Part shown: piece after piece, positions 1 through 8,189 of the stretch | Layout: each line of letters opens with the position of its first letter | Position numbering within the stretch: position 1 is the first letter of the stretch | Origin: an uncultured Bacteroidales bacterium | GTDB lineage: Bacteria > Bacteroidota > Bacteroidia > Bacteroidales > Paludibacteraceae | Direction of reading: 5' to 3' | Assembly: GCA_902782665.1 (NCBI GenBank) | Contig: CACZOA010000001.1 | Span: 1 to 41,024, forward strand | Length of the DNA stretch: 41,024 nucleotides | The notes under the pieces: generated by a model | Told to the model about the DNA's origin: nothing | The model's input: the letters and a program-made list of their open reading frames with translations, nothing else | Database searches by the model: none | Position numbers and translations under genes: made by a program

Positions 1-51
1 CTGGTAAGAACTTGATCTCAAAGTAATTTGAGGATTGAGAAAACAATATTT

Positions 52-86
52 GTAGAGACGTGGACATCCACGTCTCTACTTTTTTA
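52..86 (+). terminator. Intrinsic terminator of an upstream gene, built from a palindromic repeat
   Basis: A perfect 13-bp stem (52-64 with 67-79) is followed by a T run at 80-85. It would end transcription of a gene left of the window. The arm sequence GTAGAGACGTGG recurs in degenerate form near 10953-10976, so this may be a mobile or amplified palindromic repeat used as a terminator. Confidence 0.75.
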
Positions 87-181
87 TAGATGAAATGAGT
101 TTGGACAATCATCATAATTCATCGTTTTTGCCTTTTTATGCAATTTTTTTACTTTATTTGCATCATATAAAAACAAACGCC

Positions 182-931
182 ATGAAAATGAAAAAGCCCA
201 TTTTAGTCACATTCTCAATATATATGATGTTATGTTCTGCTGATCTTTATGCGGCAGATAGGAATAGAATAGCTCATGGTCATCTATATGAGTACAATTT
301 TCCATCACAACAAACAAAAGACACACTGGGGAAAGCCACAATTTATATGCCAGAAGCGAAGTCGGACCTGGACAGAGAAGTTCCGCCAGGACAACTGCCA
401 CAGTATATGAACCCGAACTACTACGGATACAAAGAGATCAGACAGAACACTTCAACAGAAACAAACTATAGCAATGACATTAACGCACCACATTATGGTG
501 AAAAAGTGTCAAAGAGACGTGCGACAAAAAACTCTTTTCAGATAAACTATTCAGATGGCATTTATCACTATCGCAATGGCATTTTCTATTTGCAGAAAAA
601 TGACCAATATGAGATTCACAAACCACACATAGGATTCAGAGTTCCGTCAATACCTGCAGAGCGACGCAAATATATGTTCGACGGCGTCGCATACTACTAT
701 TACTATGGCACATTCTACGTTTATGACCAAACAATCAAGATGTACGATGTCACCATTCCACCTGTGGGCGCGATTGTAGATTGGATTCCAGGGAATGCAG
801 AAAAAATTGAGATTGATGGCGAACTATTTTACGTCGCAAACGGAATACAATACAAAGACATATCATTGAATATGGCTAAACCAAAGTGGTATCAGATTGT
901 CGCTGTTGACGCAAACAAATACAAGGATTAA
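182..931 (+). CDS. Secreted DUF6515-like protein
   Basis: Predicted 249-residue exported protein of unknown function. The reading frame opens at 95, but the ATG at 182 gives a proper signal peptide (basic MKMKK start, hydrophobic stretch, cleavage near Ala-Asp). A promoter-like TTTATTTG at 153-160 lies just upstream of that ATG. The C-terminal half carries two Tyr-rich modules: a GIYHYRNGIFY segment, then a VAYYYYYGTFY segment, each followed by a Pro-rich PSIP/IPPVGA stretch. It ends in a GELFYVANGIQY segment and a YQIVAV tail. This matches my memory of the DUF6515 family of secreted proteins, whose role is not known. It is separated from the lipoprotein operon by about 130 bp and that operon has its own promoter, so the two are probably independent units. 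Confidence 0.7.
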   Translation: MKMKKPILVTFSIYMMLCSADLYAADRNRIAHGHLYEYNFPSQQTKDTLGKATIYMPEAKSDLDREVPPGQLPQYMNPNYYGYKEIRQNTSTETNYSNDINAPHYGEKVSKRRATKNSFQINYSDGIYHYRNGIFYLQKNDQYEIHKPHIGFRVPSIPAERRKYMFDGVAYYYYYGTFYVYDQTIKMYDVTIPPVGAIVDWIPGNAEKIEIDGELFYVANGIQYKDISLNMAKPKWYQIVAVDANKYKD

Positions 932-1000
932 ATAATCCGGCACTCATTAAATTAACTGTACAACATCCATAGTAGTCAAACATTTTTTAACATAAAAAAG

Positions 1001-1031
1001 TTGTGGGTTCAACGCACTTGGATTATATTTG
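1001..1031 (+). promoter_or_regulatory. Bacteroidetes-type promoter of the rSAM/lipoprotein operon
   Basis: TTG at 1001-1003, a 20-bp spacer and TATATTTG at 1024-1031 fit the primary sigma factor consensus of this phylum. Transcription should begin near 1037. That excludes the GTG at 1003 as the start of the first lipoprotein and favours the ATG at 1063. Confidence 0.75.
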
Positions 1032-1062
1032 CAATTATAATAATTCGTGCGACGAGATGCCT

Positions 1063-1509
1063 ATGAGTAAATCTAAACTATATGCATGGCTTTTATCCAT
1101 ACTTGGATTTCAAATGCAAGGTTGCCATAACGGTGACTACTATGAGGAAATTGAAGATGTTGAATATGGATGTCCATATATACAGTTAAAAATTGATGGT
1201 GCTGTAAAGGACGAAAACGGCAATATAATACCAAGGGCAAACGTTTCAGTAAAGATCGAAGCGGTCACTAAAAAAGAAGAGCATAAAGATGTGAAGGTCG
1301 ATAATTCACTCACATGCGACAACGATGGAAAATTCCAAGTAGCTAATGGATTTTGCAACATGAGAAAATACGAAAAACTTAAATATGAAATCATCACACA
1401 CAGATACGGATACGAAAACGATACCATCCATAAAGAAAAAAAAGATCTGGAATCATCAAACGTTAACCTTTTGGACGAAATAAACATCGTCCTAAAGAAA
1501 AATAAATAA
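1063..1509 (+). CDS. rSAM-associated putative lipoprotein, paralog 1
   Basis: First of five tandem paralogs. From the ATG at 1063 the protein is 148 residues, and its N-terminus aligns residue for residue with paralog 4: both have Trp9 followed by the LGFQ motif and a lipobox Cys. An ATG two codons earlier (1057) is possible. After the lipobox come an acidic linker, the family motif VEYGCPY, a DENGN turn in a segment resembling a carboxypeptidase-regulatory beta-sandwich, a YEIIT..YGY segment and the C-terminal EINIVLKK. Besides the lipobox and YGC cysteines it has two more (in LTC and GFC). It is the most divergent copy in the middle region. It should be anchored to a membrane facing the periplasm or the surface. 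The family is known to me only as the lipoprotein partner of a dedicated radical SAM enzyme. Confidence 0.8.
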   Translation: MSKSKLYAWLLSILGFQMQGCHNGDYYEEIEDVEYGCPYIQLKIDGAVKDENGNIIPRANVSVKIEAVTKKEEHKDVKVDNSLTCDNDGKFQVANGFCNMRKYEKLKYEIITHRYGYENDTIHKEKKDLESSNVNLLDEINIVLKKNK

Positions 1510-1517
1510 AGACGAAT

Positions 1518-1958
1518 ATGAGATTAAAGAATTTTTTCCCTTGGCTGCTTGCCCTACTTGGATTCCAAATGCAAGGTTGCTTTCCTTTTTCAGGATTGGA
1601 ATACGGATGTTTGTACACGGAATTCAAAACCAGTGGCACTATACAAGATGAAAATGGCAAAAAAATAAAAAACGCTCATGTCAATGTAAAGGTCCAAGCC
1701 TATGACAGTAAAAACAATATTGTTTTTACTCAGACTAAAAATGAATCCAGCGACAATATTGGAAAATATGAAGTCAAATGTGGAGAATGCGATCTGACTA
1801 CTGATTTAGAAAAGATTGAATATGAAGTAATCACCAATGGTTTTAAAGATACTACCCGTAAAGAGATCGGAAAAAATGATATAAAAATCATTAAGAAAGG
1901 TGACGAAAAAAGAGTAATCAATCAAGAGATAAATGTAACCTTAAAAAGTAAATTATGA
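1518..1958 (+). CDS. rSAM-associated putative lipoprotein, paralog 2
   Basis: 146-residue paralog, 8 bp after paralog 1 and overlapping paralog 3 by 4 bp (ATGA), which points to translational coupling. It has a hydrophobic leader with the LGFQMQGC lipobox, then LEYGC followed by LYTEF instead of the PYTTF seen in paralogs 4 and 5. A DENGKKI turn, a VNVKV strand and a YEVIT segment follow. The usual DGY is degenerate here. The tail is EINVTLKSK. Extra cysteines lie in a KCGEC pair in the middle. It has no recognised catalytic residues. The fold looks like one small beta-sandwich domain on a lipid anchor. Confidence 0.8.
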   Translation: MRLKNFFPWLLALLGFQMQGCFPFSGLEYGCLYTEFKTSGTIQDENGKKIKNAHVNVKVQAYDSKNNIVFTQTKNESSDNIGKYEVKCGECDLTTDLEKIEYEVITNGFKDTTRKEIGKNDIKIIKKGDEKRVINQEINVTLKSKL

Positions 1959-2404
1959 AACTAGCAAAAATAACCACTTGGCTATTGGCTATACTTGGTT
2001 TTCAAATGCAGAGTTGTAGATATGAGACTGAAGAATACGGATGTCCTCACACAACATTCAAGACGACCGGTACGGTAAAGGATGAAAATGGCAATAAAAT
2101 AGAAGGTGCGGAAGTCAACGTGAAGATAGAAACTATTGTCAACAGACCTGAAGAACCCAAAGTGAAGGCCAACAAATCTACATTAAGTGACAACAATGGA
2201 GCATATCAAGTAAGTGACGGACGTTGCGACGGTACTGACAGATATGAAACTCTTCAATATGAAGTCATAACACGCAAAGATGGCTACAAACCTGACACCA
2301 TCATCAAAGAGGTAAGAAAAGAAGATCTAAAATTCAAGAAAGTTGACTCCTGGGACAAAAGCACGACTCAAGAAATTAACGTAGTTCTAAAAAAACACAA
2401 ATAA
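1955..2404 (+). CDS. rSAM-associated putative lipoprotein, paralog 3
   Basis: 149-residue paralog whose ATG overlaps the TGA of paralog 2. Lipobox region LGFQMQSC, then EEYGCPHTTFK, a DENGNKIEGAEVNVKI core nearly identical to that of paralog 5, a single additional cysteine in GRC, YEVIT..DGY, and EINVVLKK at the end. The near-identity of the core across copies beside very variable middle segments suggests recent duplication with divergence of one exposed loop. The function is not known. The tight packing with the radical SAM gene argues it is a substrate or partner of that enzyme. Confidence 0.8.
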   Translation: MKLAKITTWLLAILGFQMQSCRYETEEYGCPHTTFKTTGTVKDENGNKIEGAEVNVKIETIVNRPEEPKVKANKSTLSDNNGAYQVSDGRCDGTDRYETLQYEVITRKDGYKPDTIIKEVRKEDLKFKKVDSWDKSTTQEINVVLKKHK

Positions 2405-2408
2405 AATC

Positions 2409-2864
2409 ATGAAATTAACAAAACTTCTAACCTGGTTGCTGACCATACTTGGATTTCAGATGCTAAGCTGTACAGGAGAAGACGAATATGGATGTCCATA
2501 CACCACATATAAGACTTCTGGCACAGTAAATGACGAAAGTGGCAATAAAATACAAGGAGCGGAAGTCAATGTGAAGATTGACGCAATTATTGAGAAACGA
2601 GATTCGTCAGGCACATACAACGATACCATTAATCGTACCGTTCAAACAACTTTCTCCGACAAAAAAGGGCATTACGAAACTAATCACGGAGATCTGAATG
2701 GGTATAATGCATTGAGCTATGAGGTCATCACCCAAAAAGATGGCTACGAACCAGACACCATCCGCAAAGAGGTAAATAGATCAGACTTCAGATTCAAAAG
2801 ATCAGGTGATTGGGAAACAATCGCGTCTAACGAAATAAACATTGTGCTTAAGAAAAATAAATAG
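2409..2864 (+). CDS. rSAM-associated putative lipoprotein, paralog 4
   Basis: 151-residue paralog, 4 bp downstream of paralog 3. Short basic leader, LGFQMLSC lipobox, then the EDEYGCPYTTYK motif within ten residues of the lipid anchor. A DESGNKIQGAEVNVKI core is followed by a variable Thr/Ser/Asp-rich segment, YEVIT..DGY and EINIVLKK. It contains only two cysteines, the lipobox Cys and the one in YGC, unlike paralogs 1-3. That makes the YGC cysteine the only conserved free thiol in the mature part of every copy. Confidence 0.8.
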   Translation: MKLTKLLTWLLTILGFQMLSCTGEDEYGCPYTTYKTSGTVNDESGNKIQGAEVNVKIDAIIEKRDSSGTYNDTINRTVQTTFSDKKGHYETNHGDLNGYNALSYEVITQKDGYEPDTIRKEVNRSDFRFKRSGDWETIASNEINIVLKKNK

Positions 2865-2866
2865 AC

Positions 2867-3349
2867 ATGAAAACATCAAAACTTTTCGCTGCTTTATTGG
2901 CTATATTAGGGTTTCAAGTCCAAAGTTGTACAAAAGAAGATGATGGCAACAACGGTGGCGGTTCTGAAGAATATGGTTGTCCATATACAACATTCAGGAC
3001 TAATGGCACCGTACAAGACGAGAATGGCAATAAGATAGAAGGTGCAGAAGTCAACGTGAATATTAACGTCATCATTGAAAGACAGGATTCCACCGGCACT
3101 ACACGCAATGATACTATCGATCATTTAAGCAACTCCTCCTTCAGCAACAAAAAAGGAAACTATGAAGTAGCCATTGGAGGAAATCCCTATCAAGCCACTC
3201 TTAACTACGAAGTCATCACCAACAAAGATGGTTACGAACCCGACACCGTCCGTAAAGAGGTCCAATCAAAGGATTTGGAACAAGTAAAAGAAGGGAAATG
3301 GGGAACCACAATTAAAAATAAAATAGACATCGTTCTAAAGAAAAAATAA
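2867..3349 (+). CDS. rSAM-associated putative lipoprotein, paralog 5
   Basis: 160-residue paralog, 2 bp after paralog 4 and 3 bp before the radical SAM gene. Leader with LGFQVQSC, then a longer Asp/Asn/Gly-rich linker (residues 24-33) before EEYGCPYTTF. A DENGNKIEGAEVNV core, a variable Ser/Asn-rich loop, YEVIT..DGY and IDIVLKK follow. Only two cysteines are present. The glycine/asparagine linker after the lipid anchor would hold the domain away from the membrane. It has the same family assignment as the four preceding genes. Confidence 0.8.
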   Translation: MKTSKLFAALLAILGFQVQSCTKEDDGNNGGGSEEYGCPYTTFRTNGTVQDENGNKIEGAEVNVNINVIIERQDSTGTTRNDTIDHLSNSSFSNKKGNYEVAIGGNPYQATLNYEVITNKDGYEPDTVRKEVQSKDLEQVKEGKWGTTIKNKIDIVLKKK

Positions 3350-3352
3350 AGG

Positions 3353-4423
3353 ATGGCAGAAAAGAAGATTTCTATCCGCAAAAGATTAGGTTTAGAACTT
3401 GCCCGTAAGATAAGGAAAGATACCGATCCTGTACTGCGCACTTTATTTTGGGAATGCACTTTGCGTTGTAATGCGGCATGCAGGCATTGCGGAAGCGACT
3501 GCAAAGCGACTGCGAACAGCAAGGATATGCCGGCTGAGGATTTCTTGAAAGTGATAGACAGTCTGACACCGCATGTGGACACCCACAAAACTTTCATCAT
3601 CTTCACAGGTGGAGAAGCTCTTGTCAGACCGGATATTGACTATGTCGGCACAGAGCTGAACAAACGTGAATATCCTTGGGGCATCGTCTCAAACGGATAC
3701 CTTCTCAACGAAGAACGTCTGAAACGTCTGAAAACAGCAGGAATGCACTCCATCACCATCAGTCTGGATGGTTTCGAAGAGGCTCACGACTGGATGCGTC
3801 GCATACCCAATGGATTCAAACACGCAGTGGAAGCCATAAAACTATTAGCCGCAGACAAAGATCTGATTTACGACGTCGTGACTTGCGCAAACCAGAAGAA
3901 CTATGATTCACTTGCTGAGTTCAGAGATTTTCTCATCAGCATAGGAGTGAAAGCATGGAGAATATTCACCGTATTCCCTGTAGGACGAGCAGCAGACAAC
4001 CCGGAATTACAGCTGAACGACCGACAATTTACAGACCTGATGAAGTTTATCGCAGACACTCGTAAAGAGTGTAAAATAAAGGTGAGCTATGGATGCGAAG
4101 GCTTCTTAGGAGGCTATGAGACGGAGGTGCGTGACACATTCTACCAATGCAATGCAGGCAAACATGTCGGGTCTATCCTTGCCGACGGAAGTATATCAGC
4201 CTGTCCGAGTATCAGAGCCAACTACCACCAAGGCAACATCTACACAGATGATTTCTGGGATGTGTGGACCAACCGCTACCAAGTGTTCCGCGACCGCAGT
4301 TGGATGAAGAAAGACGAATGTGGCGACTGCAAGATGTTCCGTTACTGCGAAGGCAACGGATTCCACTTGCGAGACGAGAATGGCAAACTGCTGTTTTGTC
4401 ATTACCACCGTCTGCTTGACTGA
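3353..4423 (+). CDS. Radical SAM/SPASM enzyme of the rSAM/lipoprotein system
   Basis: 356-residue radical S-adenosylmethionine enzyme. The [4Fe-4S] motif is C39-x3-C43-x2-C46 with an aromatic-poor NAACRHC form, and the SAM-binding GGE motif is at 86-88. A C-terminal SPASM-type region carries Cys 248, 266, 284, 323, 326, 332 and 349, enough for auxiliary clusters. SPASM enzymes commonly modify ribosomally made peptides or proteins. This one follows five lipoprotein paralogs with only 3 bp between, and I recognise the pair as the rSAM/lipoprotein arrangement described by protein family models in Bacteroidetes (TIGR04133/TIGR04134, from memory). The lipoproteins are therefore the likely substrates, but the chemistry is unknown. 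The gene looks more GC-rich than its lipoprotein neighbours. It is the last gene of the operon, before a strong terminator. Confidence 0.88.
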   Translation: MAEKKISIRKRLGLELARKIRKDTDPVLRTLFWECTLRCNAACRHCGSDCKATANSKDMPAEDFLKVIDSLTPHVDTHKTFIIFTGGEALVRPDIDYVGTELNKREYPWGIVSNGYLLNEERLKRLKTAGMHSITISLDGFEEAHDWMRRIPNGFKHAVEAIKLLAADKDLIYDVVTCANQKNYDSLAEFRDFLISIGVKAWRIFTVFPVGRAADNPELQLNDRQFTDLMKFIADTRKECKIKVSYGCEGFLGGYETEVRDTFYQCNAGKHVGSILADGSISACPSIRANYHQGNIYTDDFWDVWTNRYQVFRDRSWMKKDECGDCKMFRYCEGNGFHLRDENGKLLFCHYHRLLD

Positions 4424-4457
4424 CCATTACAAGACAAGAAATTTGAATTCCACATAC

Positions 4458-4494
4458 AAAAAAGGAAGGCTTAACAGTTAAGCCTTCCTTTTTT
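4458..4494. terminator. Bidirectional intrinsic terminator
   Basis: A perfect 17-bp stem (4458-4474 with 4478-4494) around a 3-nt loop, with A runs and T runs at the two ends. It can end the rSAM operon on the plus strand and the convergent Ig-repeat gene on the minus strand. Confidence 0.9.
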
Positions 4495-4529
4495 ATAAGA
4501 TATAGGAGTCTACTTCCCCATCCTATTCA

Positions 4530-6869
4530 TCAATGTAGCAAAGTGACGTGACCAACATACTGTTTGTCAGATTCAACCACATCTATCACATACCAATAAT
4601 CTGTAGACGGAAGGATTCTGCCTCTGTAATCTTTTCCATCCCAGCTGTTTTCTTGATTATCATAGGCATTGAATTCTCTGACAATCTTACCCATTCTATC
4701 ATAGATTGTCACAGTTATGTCAGAATATAATTCGACATTCTTTATGATCCATCTATCATTTTCTCCGTCCGAATTAGGAGTGAAGACCATTTCTGGAATA
4801 AGATCAGCTTTAGACTCATATGCTCGTGTAAGAGTCAAATAAACGATACTATCACAATTTGTCGCACTGACTAGTGTGACTGTATACTCGCCAGCCTCTG
4901 AATACTCGGCATCTCCTATTTTATAGGTCTCATCACCCTTAATGACCGCCTTGACATGCTGTTTCTTGGCACTGTTGATTACTACTGGCGTCGTCAAACT
5001 GAATGATTTTCCTTTATATTCATATTTGACGGAATAAATACCAGAATTCGATTTTGTGACACCGTCAATAGTTGGGTTTTGTTCTGTCGACTTAAACTTG
5101 TTTGGTCCGGTCCATTCATAAGAGACTCCTTCAGGAGCATCATCGATGTAGAGAGACAAACTTTCTCCCTCACACAATGGACTATTACTAGAAACTATAG
5201 CAGGGGCAATCTCCTCAACAAACAACTTAAGAGTGACTATACTGTCACATCCAGTTGCTGAACTAACCAACGTGTCTTGATATGTGCCAGGAACGGATAT
5301 CTGCTGGCCATTGAATGAGATCGTTTCTCCCTGACGAATAGTAGAATCTATCTCCACACGTGTTTTTTCTGTTATCACAACCTCTGTTTCAACTACAGGC
5401 AATTCGTAGCCGTTGACAGTAGCTACAAGCGAGTATAATCCAGCATTATCACTAGTTGTCATATTGATGACAGGCTCTTTTTGGTCGGAAGTGAATCCAT
5501 TTGGACCAGTCCATAAGAATGTAGCGTCTTCAGGAGATTTGAGAACTTCAAAAGAAATTGCATTTCCTTCGCATACAGGACTATTACTAGAAACCACAAC
5601 AGGATCATATTTCAATACCGTAAGTGAAAGGTTGACAATACTATCACAACCAGTGACCTCACTTGTAAATGTCTTTTGATATTCTCCAGTAGTTGTTAAA
5701 ATCTCATCTCCGAATATGTAAGATTCGCCCTCTTTAATCTCCTTCGTTATATCAACGACATGTCGTTTGTTAACCACAACAGGCACCTCAACTTCATCAG
5801 AAGAGACCCCGTTAGAAACCATCACAACAGTATATATACCAGCATTCTCTTGTGTGACATTGGAGATAGTAGGGTTCTTTTCCGTCGAAACAAATCCATT
5901 TGGACCTGTCCATAAGAATGTGGCGTTCTCAGGAGCATTGTTGACATCCAATTCAAAAGACTCCCCTTCACACACTGGGCCGACAGTCATTGCGTCAACA
6001 ATAATCTTACAATTGGTTGTTGCAGATCCCGAAGTCTTATCAAAAGAAATTGTACCTGGTTTTTGAGAATAGTTTGTAACTAAGAATAAATACCACTCGC
6101 CAGTTTTTGCATCTGGAATATAGCAAAATTCCTTACTACTGGTACTATAACTACAATCGACTATAGATTCCAATGGATAATTGTCATTATAACCTCTAAA
6201 ACAAGGATTTGTTATATCAAATTGTACTGGATCCGGAGGATAAATTGCATGTTCTTTCTGTGCTGTTTCATCAATACATTCCATTAAATTTTCATATTCT
6301 GCCTCACAATATTCCTCATATTCTTGATCAGAATTAAAATCAAAATAATTCAACAGGAAAAAACGACTACTGCAATCATTATATATGCTATCCTCCAAAT
6401 CCATTACTCGATTATATTCATCCAAATAACTCTGAGTATAACATGTGTCTGATGGGCTATATACATCAAAGATACTGAGGTCATCCTCAACATTATATAT
6501 TGTAATATCTTCATTAATACTATTGATCACCTCCTGTTTGTTCTTTCCCTTGAATGGTCCATAACAAGCAAAATCAACATCATATCCTTCAGAATGTTCC
6601 ATTGTGATACCCAGCATTCCAGGTTCATCAATCTGCATAATAAACCATTGAGGAGACAATGTACTTCCTAAACATCCGCTAGAAAAATCAAACGCTTCTT
6701 CTCCAGAAGTTCCTGCAGGAAAACTAATTGCCAAATCATTCTCTTCTGTACAAAAAGGAACTACATCTTCATTAGAAAAGAACTCCTGTGCTTTTATCTG
6801 CATGTCAATTCCAATCATAATGAAAAACAGTAACAAAATTCTACCTGTTATTCTTTTTCTCATACACAT
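4530..6869 (-). CDS. Large surface protein with Ig-like repeats and T9SS type B sorting domain
   Basis: 779-residue exported protein. It begins with a basic signal peptide (about 1-27), then a Cys-rich N-terminal domain (30-290) with WFIMQI and GTISF strands, resembling the jelly-roll modules common in T9SS cargo. Next come three Ig/PKD-like repeats (about 295-365, 425-500, 555-632), each opening with VCEGE or a close variant and carrying WTGPNGF or a variant. They alternate with small modules ending in GCDSIV or NCDSIV. The last 85 residues (from FTPNSDGENDRW) form the gliding-motility-associated C-terminal (type B) domain that sends proteins through the type IX secretion system. It probably serves as an adhesin or surface structural protein. 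No enzyme motif is visible. It has its own promoter at 6922-6952. Confidence 0.88.
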   Translation of the reverse strand: MCMRKRITGRILLLFFIMIGIDMQIKAQEFFSNEDVVPFCTEENDLAISFPAGTSGEEAFDFSSGCLGSTLSPQWFIMQIDEPGMLGITMEHSEGYDVDFACYGPFKGKNKQEVINSINEDITIYNVEDDLSIFDVYSPSDTCYTQSYLDEYNRVMDLEDSIYNDCSSRFFLLNYFDFNSDQEYEEYCEAEYENLMECIDETAQKEHAIYPPDPVQFDITNPCFRGYNDNYPLESIVDCSYSTSSKEFCYIPDAKTGEWYLFLVTNYSQKPGTISFDKTSGSATTNCKIIVDAMTVGPVCEGESFELDVNNAPENATFLWTGPNGFVSTEKNPTISNVTQENAGIYTVVMVSNGVSSDEVEVPVVVNKRHVVDITKEIKEGESYIFGDEILTTTGEYQKTFTSEVTGCDSIVNLSLTVLKYDPVVVSSNSPVCEGNAISFEVLKSPEDATFLWTGPNGFTSDQKEPVINMTTSDNAGLYSLVATVNGYELPVVETEVVITEKTRVEIDSTIRQGETISFNGQQISVPGTYQDTLVSSATGCDSIVTLKLFVEEIAPAIVSSNSPLCEGESLSLYIDDAPEGVSYEWTGPNKFKSTEQNPTIDGVTKSNSGIYSVKYEYKGKSFSLTTPVVINSAKKQHVKAVIKGDETYKIGDAEYSEAGEYTVTLVSATNCDSIVYLTLTRAYESKADLIPEMVFTPNSDGENDRWIIKNVELYSDITVTIYDRMGKIVREFNAYDNQENSWDGKDYRGRILPSTDYWYVIDVVESDKQYVGHVTLLH

Positions 6870-6921
6870 AATATCTAAGCAACCACACTAAATACCAAGT
6901 GAAATACTGCATCACCTCCGA

Positions 6922-6952
6922 CAAATGTATTGATAATATACAAACAAACAAA
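6922..6952 (-). promoter_or_regulatory. Promoter of the Ig-repeat surface protein
   Basis: Read on the minus strand: TTTG (complement of 6949-6952), a 19-bp spacer and TACATTTG (complement of 6922-6929). Transcription would start near 6916, giving a leader of about 46 nt before the ATG at 6869. Confidence 0.7.
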
Positions 6953-7179
6953 TTTTTATTTGATATATATACAAACTCTATCGCTATTTTCCAATATTTT
7001 TCTACATATCTATTTGATTTTGCACACAACCCAACAAAATTGTATATCCATATTTTCAATTATAAGGAAATTCTTCAGAATATCTGCAGAAAAAAAATCA
7101 CTCAATCACAATATATAATAAAAACAATCACATCCAAAAGGAGACTTGGTTACGACTAATAAAAAAATTGCAATAACAA
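6953..7179. other. AT-rich intergenic stretch
   Basis: This is the rest of the gap between the surface protein promoter and the terminator of the dehydrogenase gene. It is very AT-rich. I see no gene, RNA-like hairpin or further TAnnTTTG promoter here. Confidence 0.5.
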
Positions 7180-7210
7180 GAAAAAAAAAGGAGAGTCAAA
7201 CGACTCTCCT
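7180..7210 (-). terminator. Terminator of the short-chain dehydrogenase gene
   Basis: Nine-base-pair stem 7189-7197 with 7202-7210, loop 7198-7201, and an A run at 7181-7189 that reads as the U tract on the minus strand. Confidence 0.85.
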
Positions 7211-7250
7211 CTATTTAAAAATGTCTAATCTTAACATCCTAATATTATTC

Positions 7251-7982
7251 TTACTTTAATTTTGCCAACGCCTGTTCAAGCGTCATTCTAGCATAATCCT
7301 GAGCTGAAATTATTCTGCCTGACTTCTTATCGTCTGCAAACACACCCAACACAACTCCTGGCAATGCACTTTCTGGTGCATTTGGTGCGTTAGGTCCACC
7401 CAAATCTGTACGGCACCAACCTGGATCTGTAAGGCTGAGCACGACATCAGTACCGTCGATCTTAGAAGCCAAATCCTTAGTGATCTTATCAAGACCTGCC
7501 TTGCTTGCCGAATAAGCAGCCTGCTCTGGCTCAAGATTGATACCACTTGTAGTGTTAACGATTCTGCCGAAACCAGCCTTGATCATACGTGGCAAGTAGT
7601 GGTAACAAATAAGCATTGGCGCGATTGTGTTGACTTTCAAACTCTCCACAAAATCCTCGGCTGGAGTATTATAATACTCTGGATATGCACGATATGTCAC
7701 CTGGATACCTGCATTGTTAAGAACGATTTCAATGTTTGTTCCATTGTCGTCGATTTCCTTAAGCATGCGCTTAACATCCTTGTCGTCTTCCAACTGGCAC
7801 TCCACAGAGTAAGCCTCAACACCCATATTCTTAACTTCTGCCAAGACCGCATCAAGATGCGATTTCTTTCTACTCTGAAGAACGACGTTGCAGCCTCTTT
7901 CCGCTAGAAATTTAGCCGCCAAAGCTCCGATACCTCGTGATGCACCTGTAACAAGTGCCCACTTACCTTTAATTTCTGTCAT
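7251..7982 (-). CDS. Short-chain dehydrogenase/reductase (SDR)
   Basis: NAD(P)-dependent oxidoreductase of the classical SDR family. From the ATG at 7982 it is 243 residues: cofactor-binding TGASRGIG at 12-19, NNAG at 89-92, and catalytic Ser146, Tyr157 and Lys161 (YxxxK). The reading frame extends upstream to 8027. That would place the start before a TAnnTTTG -7 box (8003-8010) and add 15 residues not typical of the family, so the internal Met is preferred. The substrate cannot be read from sequence. FabG-like 3-oxoacyl reductase is one possibility, but the N-terminal acidic and C-terminal regions do not decide it. It is monocistronic, with its own terminator. Confidence 0.87.
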   Translation of the reverse strand: MTEIKGKWALVTGASRGIGALAAKFLAERGCNVVLQSRKKSHLDAVLAEVKNMGVEAYSVECQLEDDKDVKRMLKEIDDNGTNIEIVLNNAGIQVTYRAYPEYYNTPAEDFVESLKVNTIAPMLICYHYLPRMIKAGFGRIVNTTSGINLEPEQAAYSASKAGLDKITKDLASKIDGTDVVLSLTDPGWCRTDLGGPNAPNAPESALPGVVLGVFADDKKSGRIISAQDYARMTLEQALAKLK

Positions 7983-8002
7983 AAATGTTTGTTTTGTTTT
8001 TG

Positions 8003-8010
8003 CAAATTTA
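8003..8010 (-). promoter_or_regulatory. -7 box upstream of the SDR gene
   Basis: The complement reads TAAATTTG, matching TAnnTTTG. No clear -33 TTG is present at the expected distance. Transcription would start about 15 nt before the ATG at 7982. Confidence 0.4.
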
Positions 8011-8154
8011 GTCATTAATATCCACATTTCCGCATTTACCTGAATAAAAATTCAAAAATATCATTCATTAAAACACAACACAATAAAATTCTATAAAAAA
8101 TAGATCAAACATACAATTAATCACAAATCCTGCATCGCATTATATATTTTTTTA

Positions 8155-8162
8155 TAATTTTG
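8155..8162 (+). promoter_or_regulatory. -7 box upstream of the conserved leader and T9SS gene
   Basis: TAATTTTG matches TAnnTTTG, but the -33 region lacks a clear TTG. It is the only plus-strand consensus hit in the long gap before the gene at 8456, so the transcript would have a leader of almost 290 nt. Confidence 0.35.
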
Positions 8163-8189
8163 CACTGTTGTCAAATAAAAAACATAATT

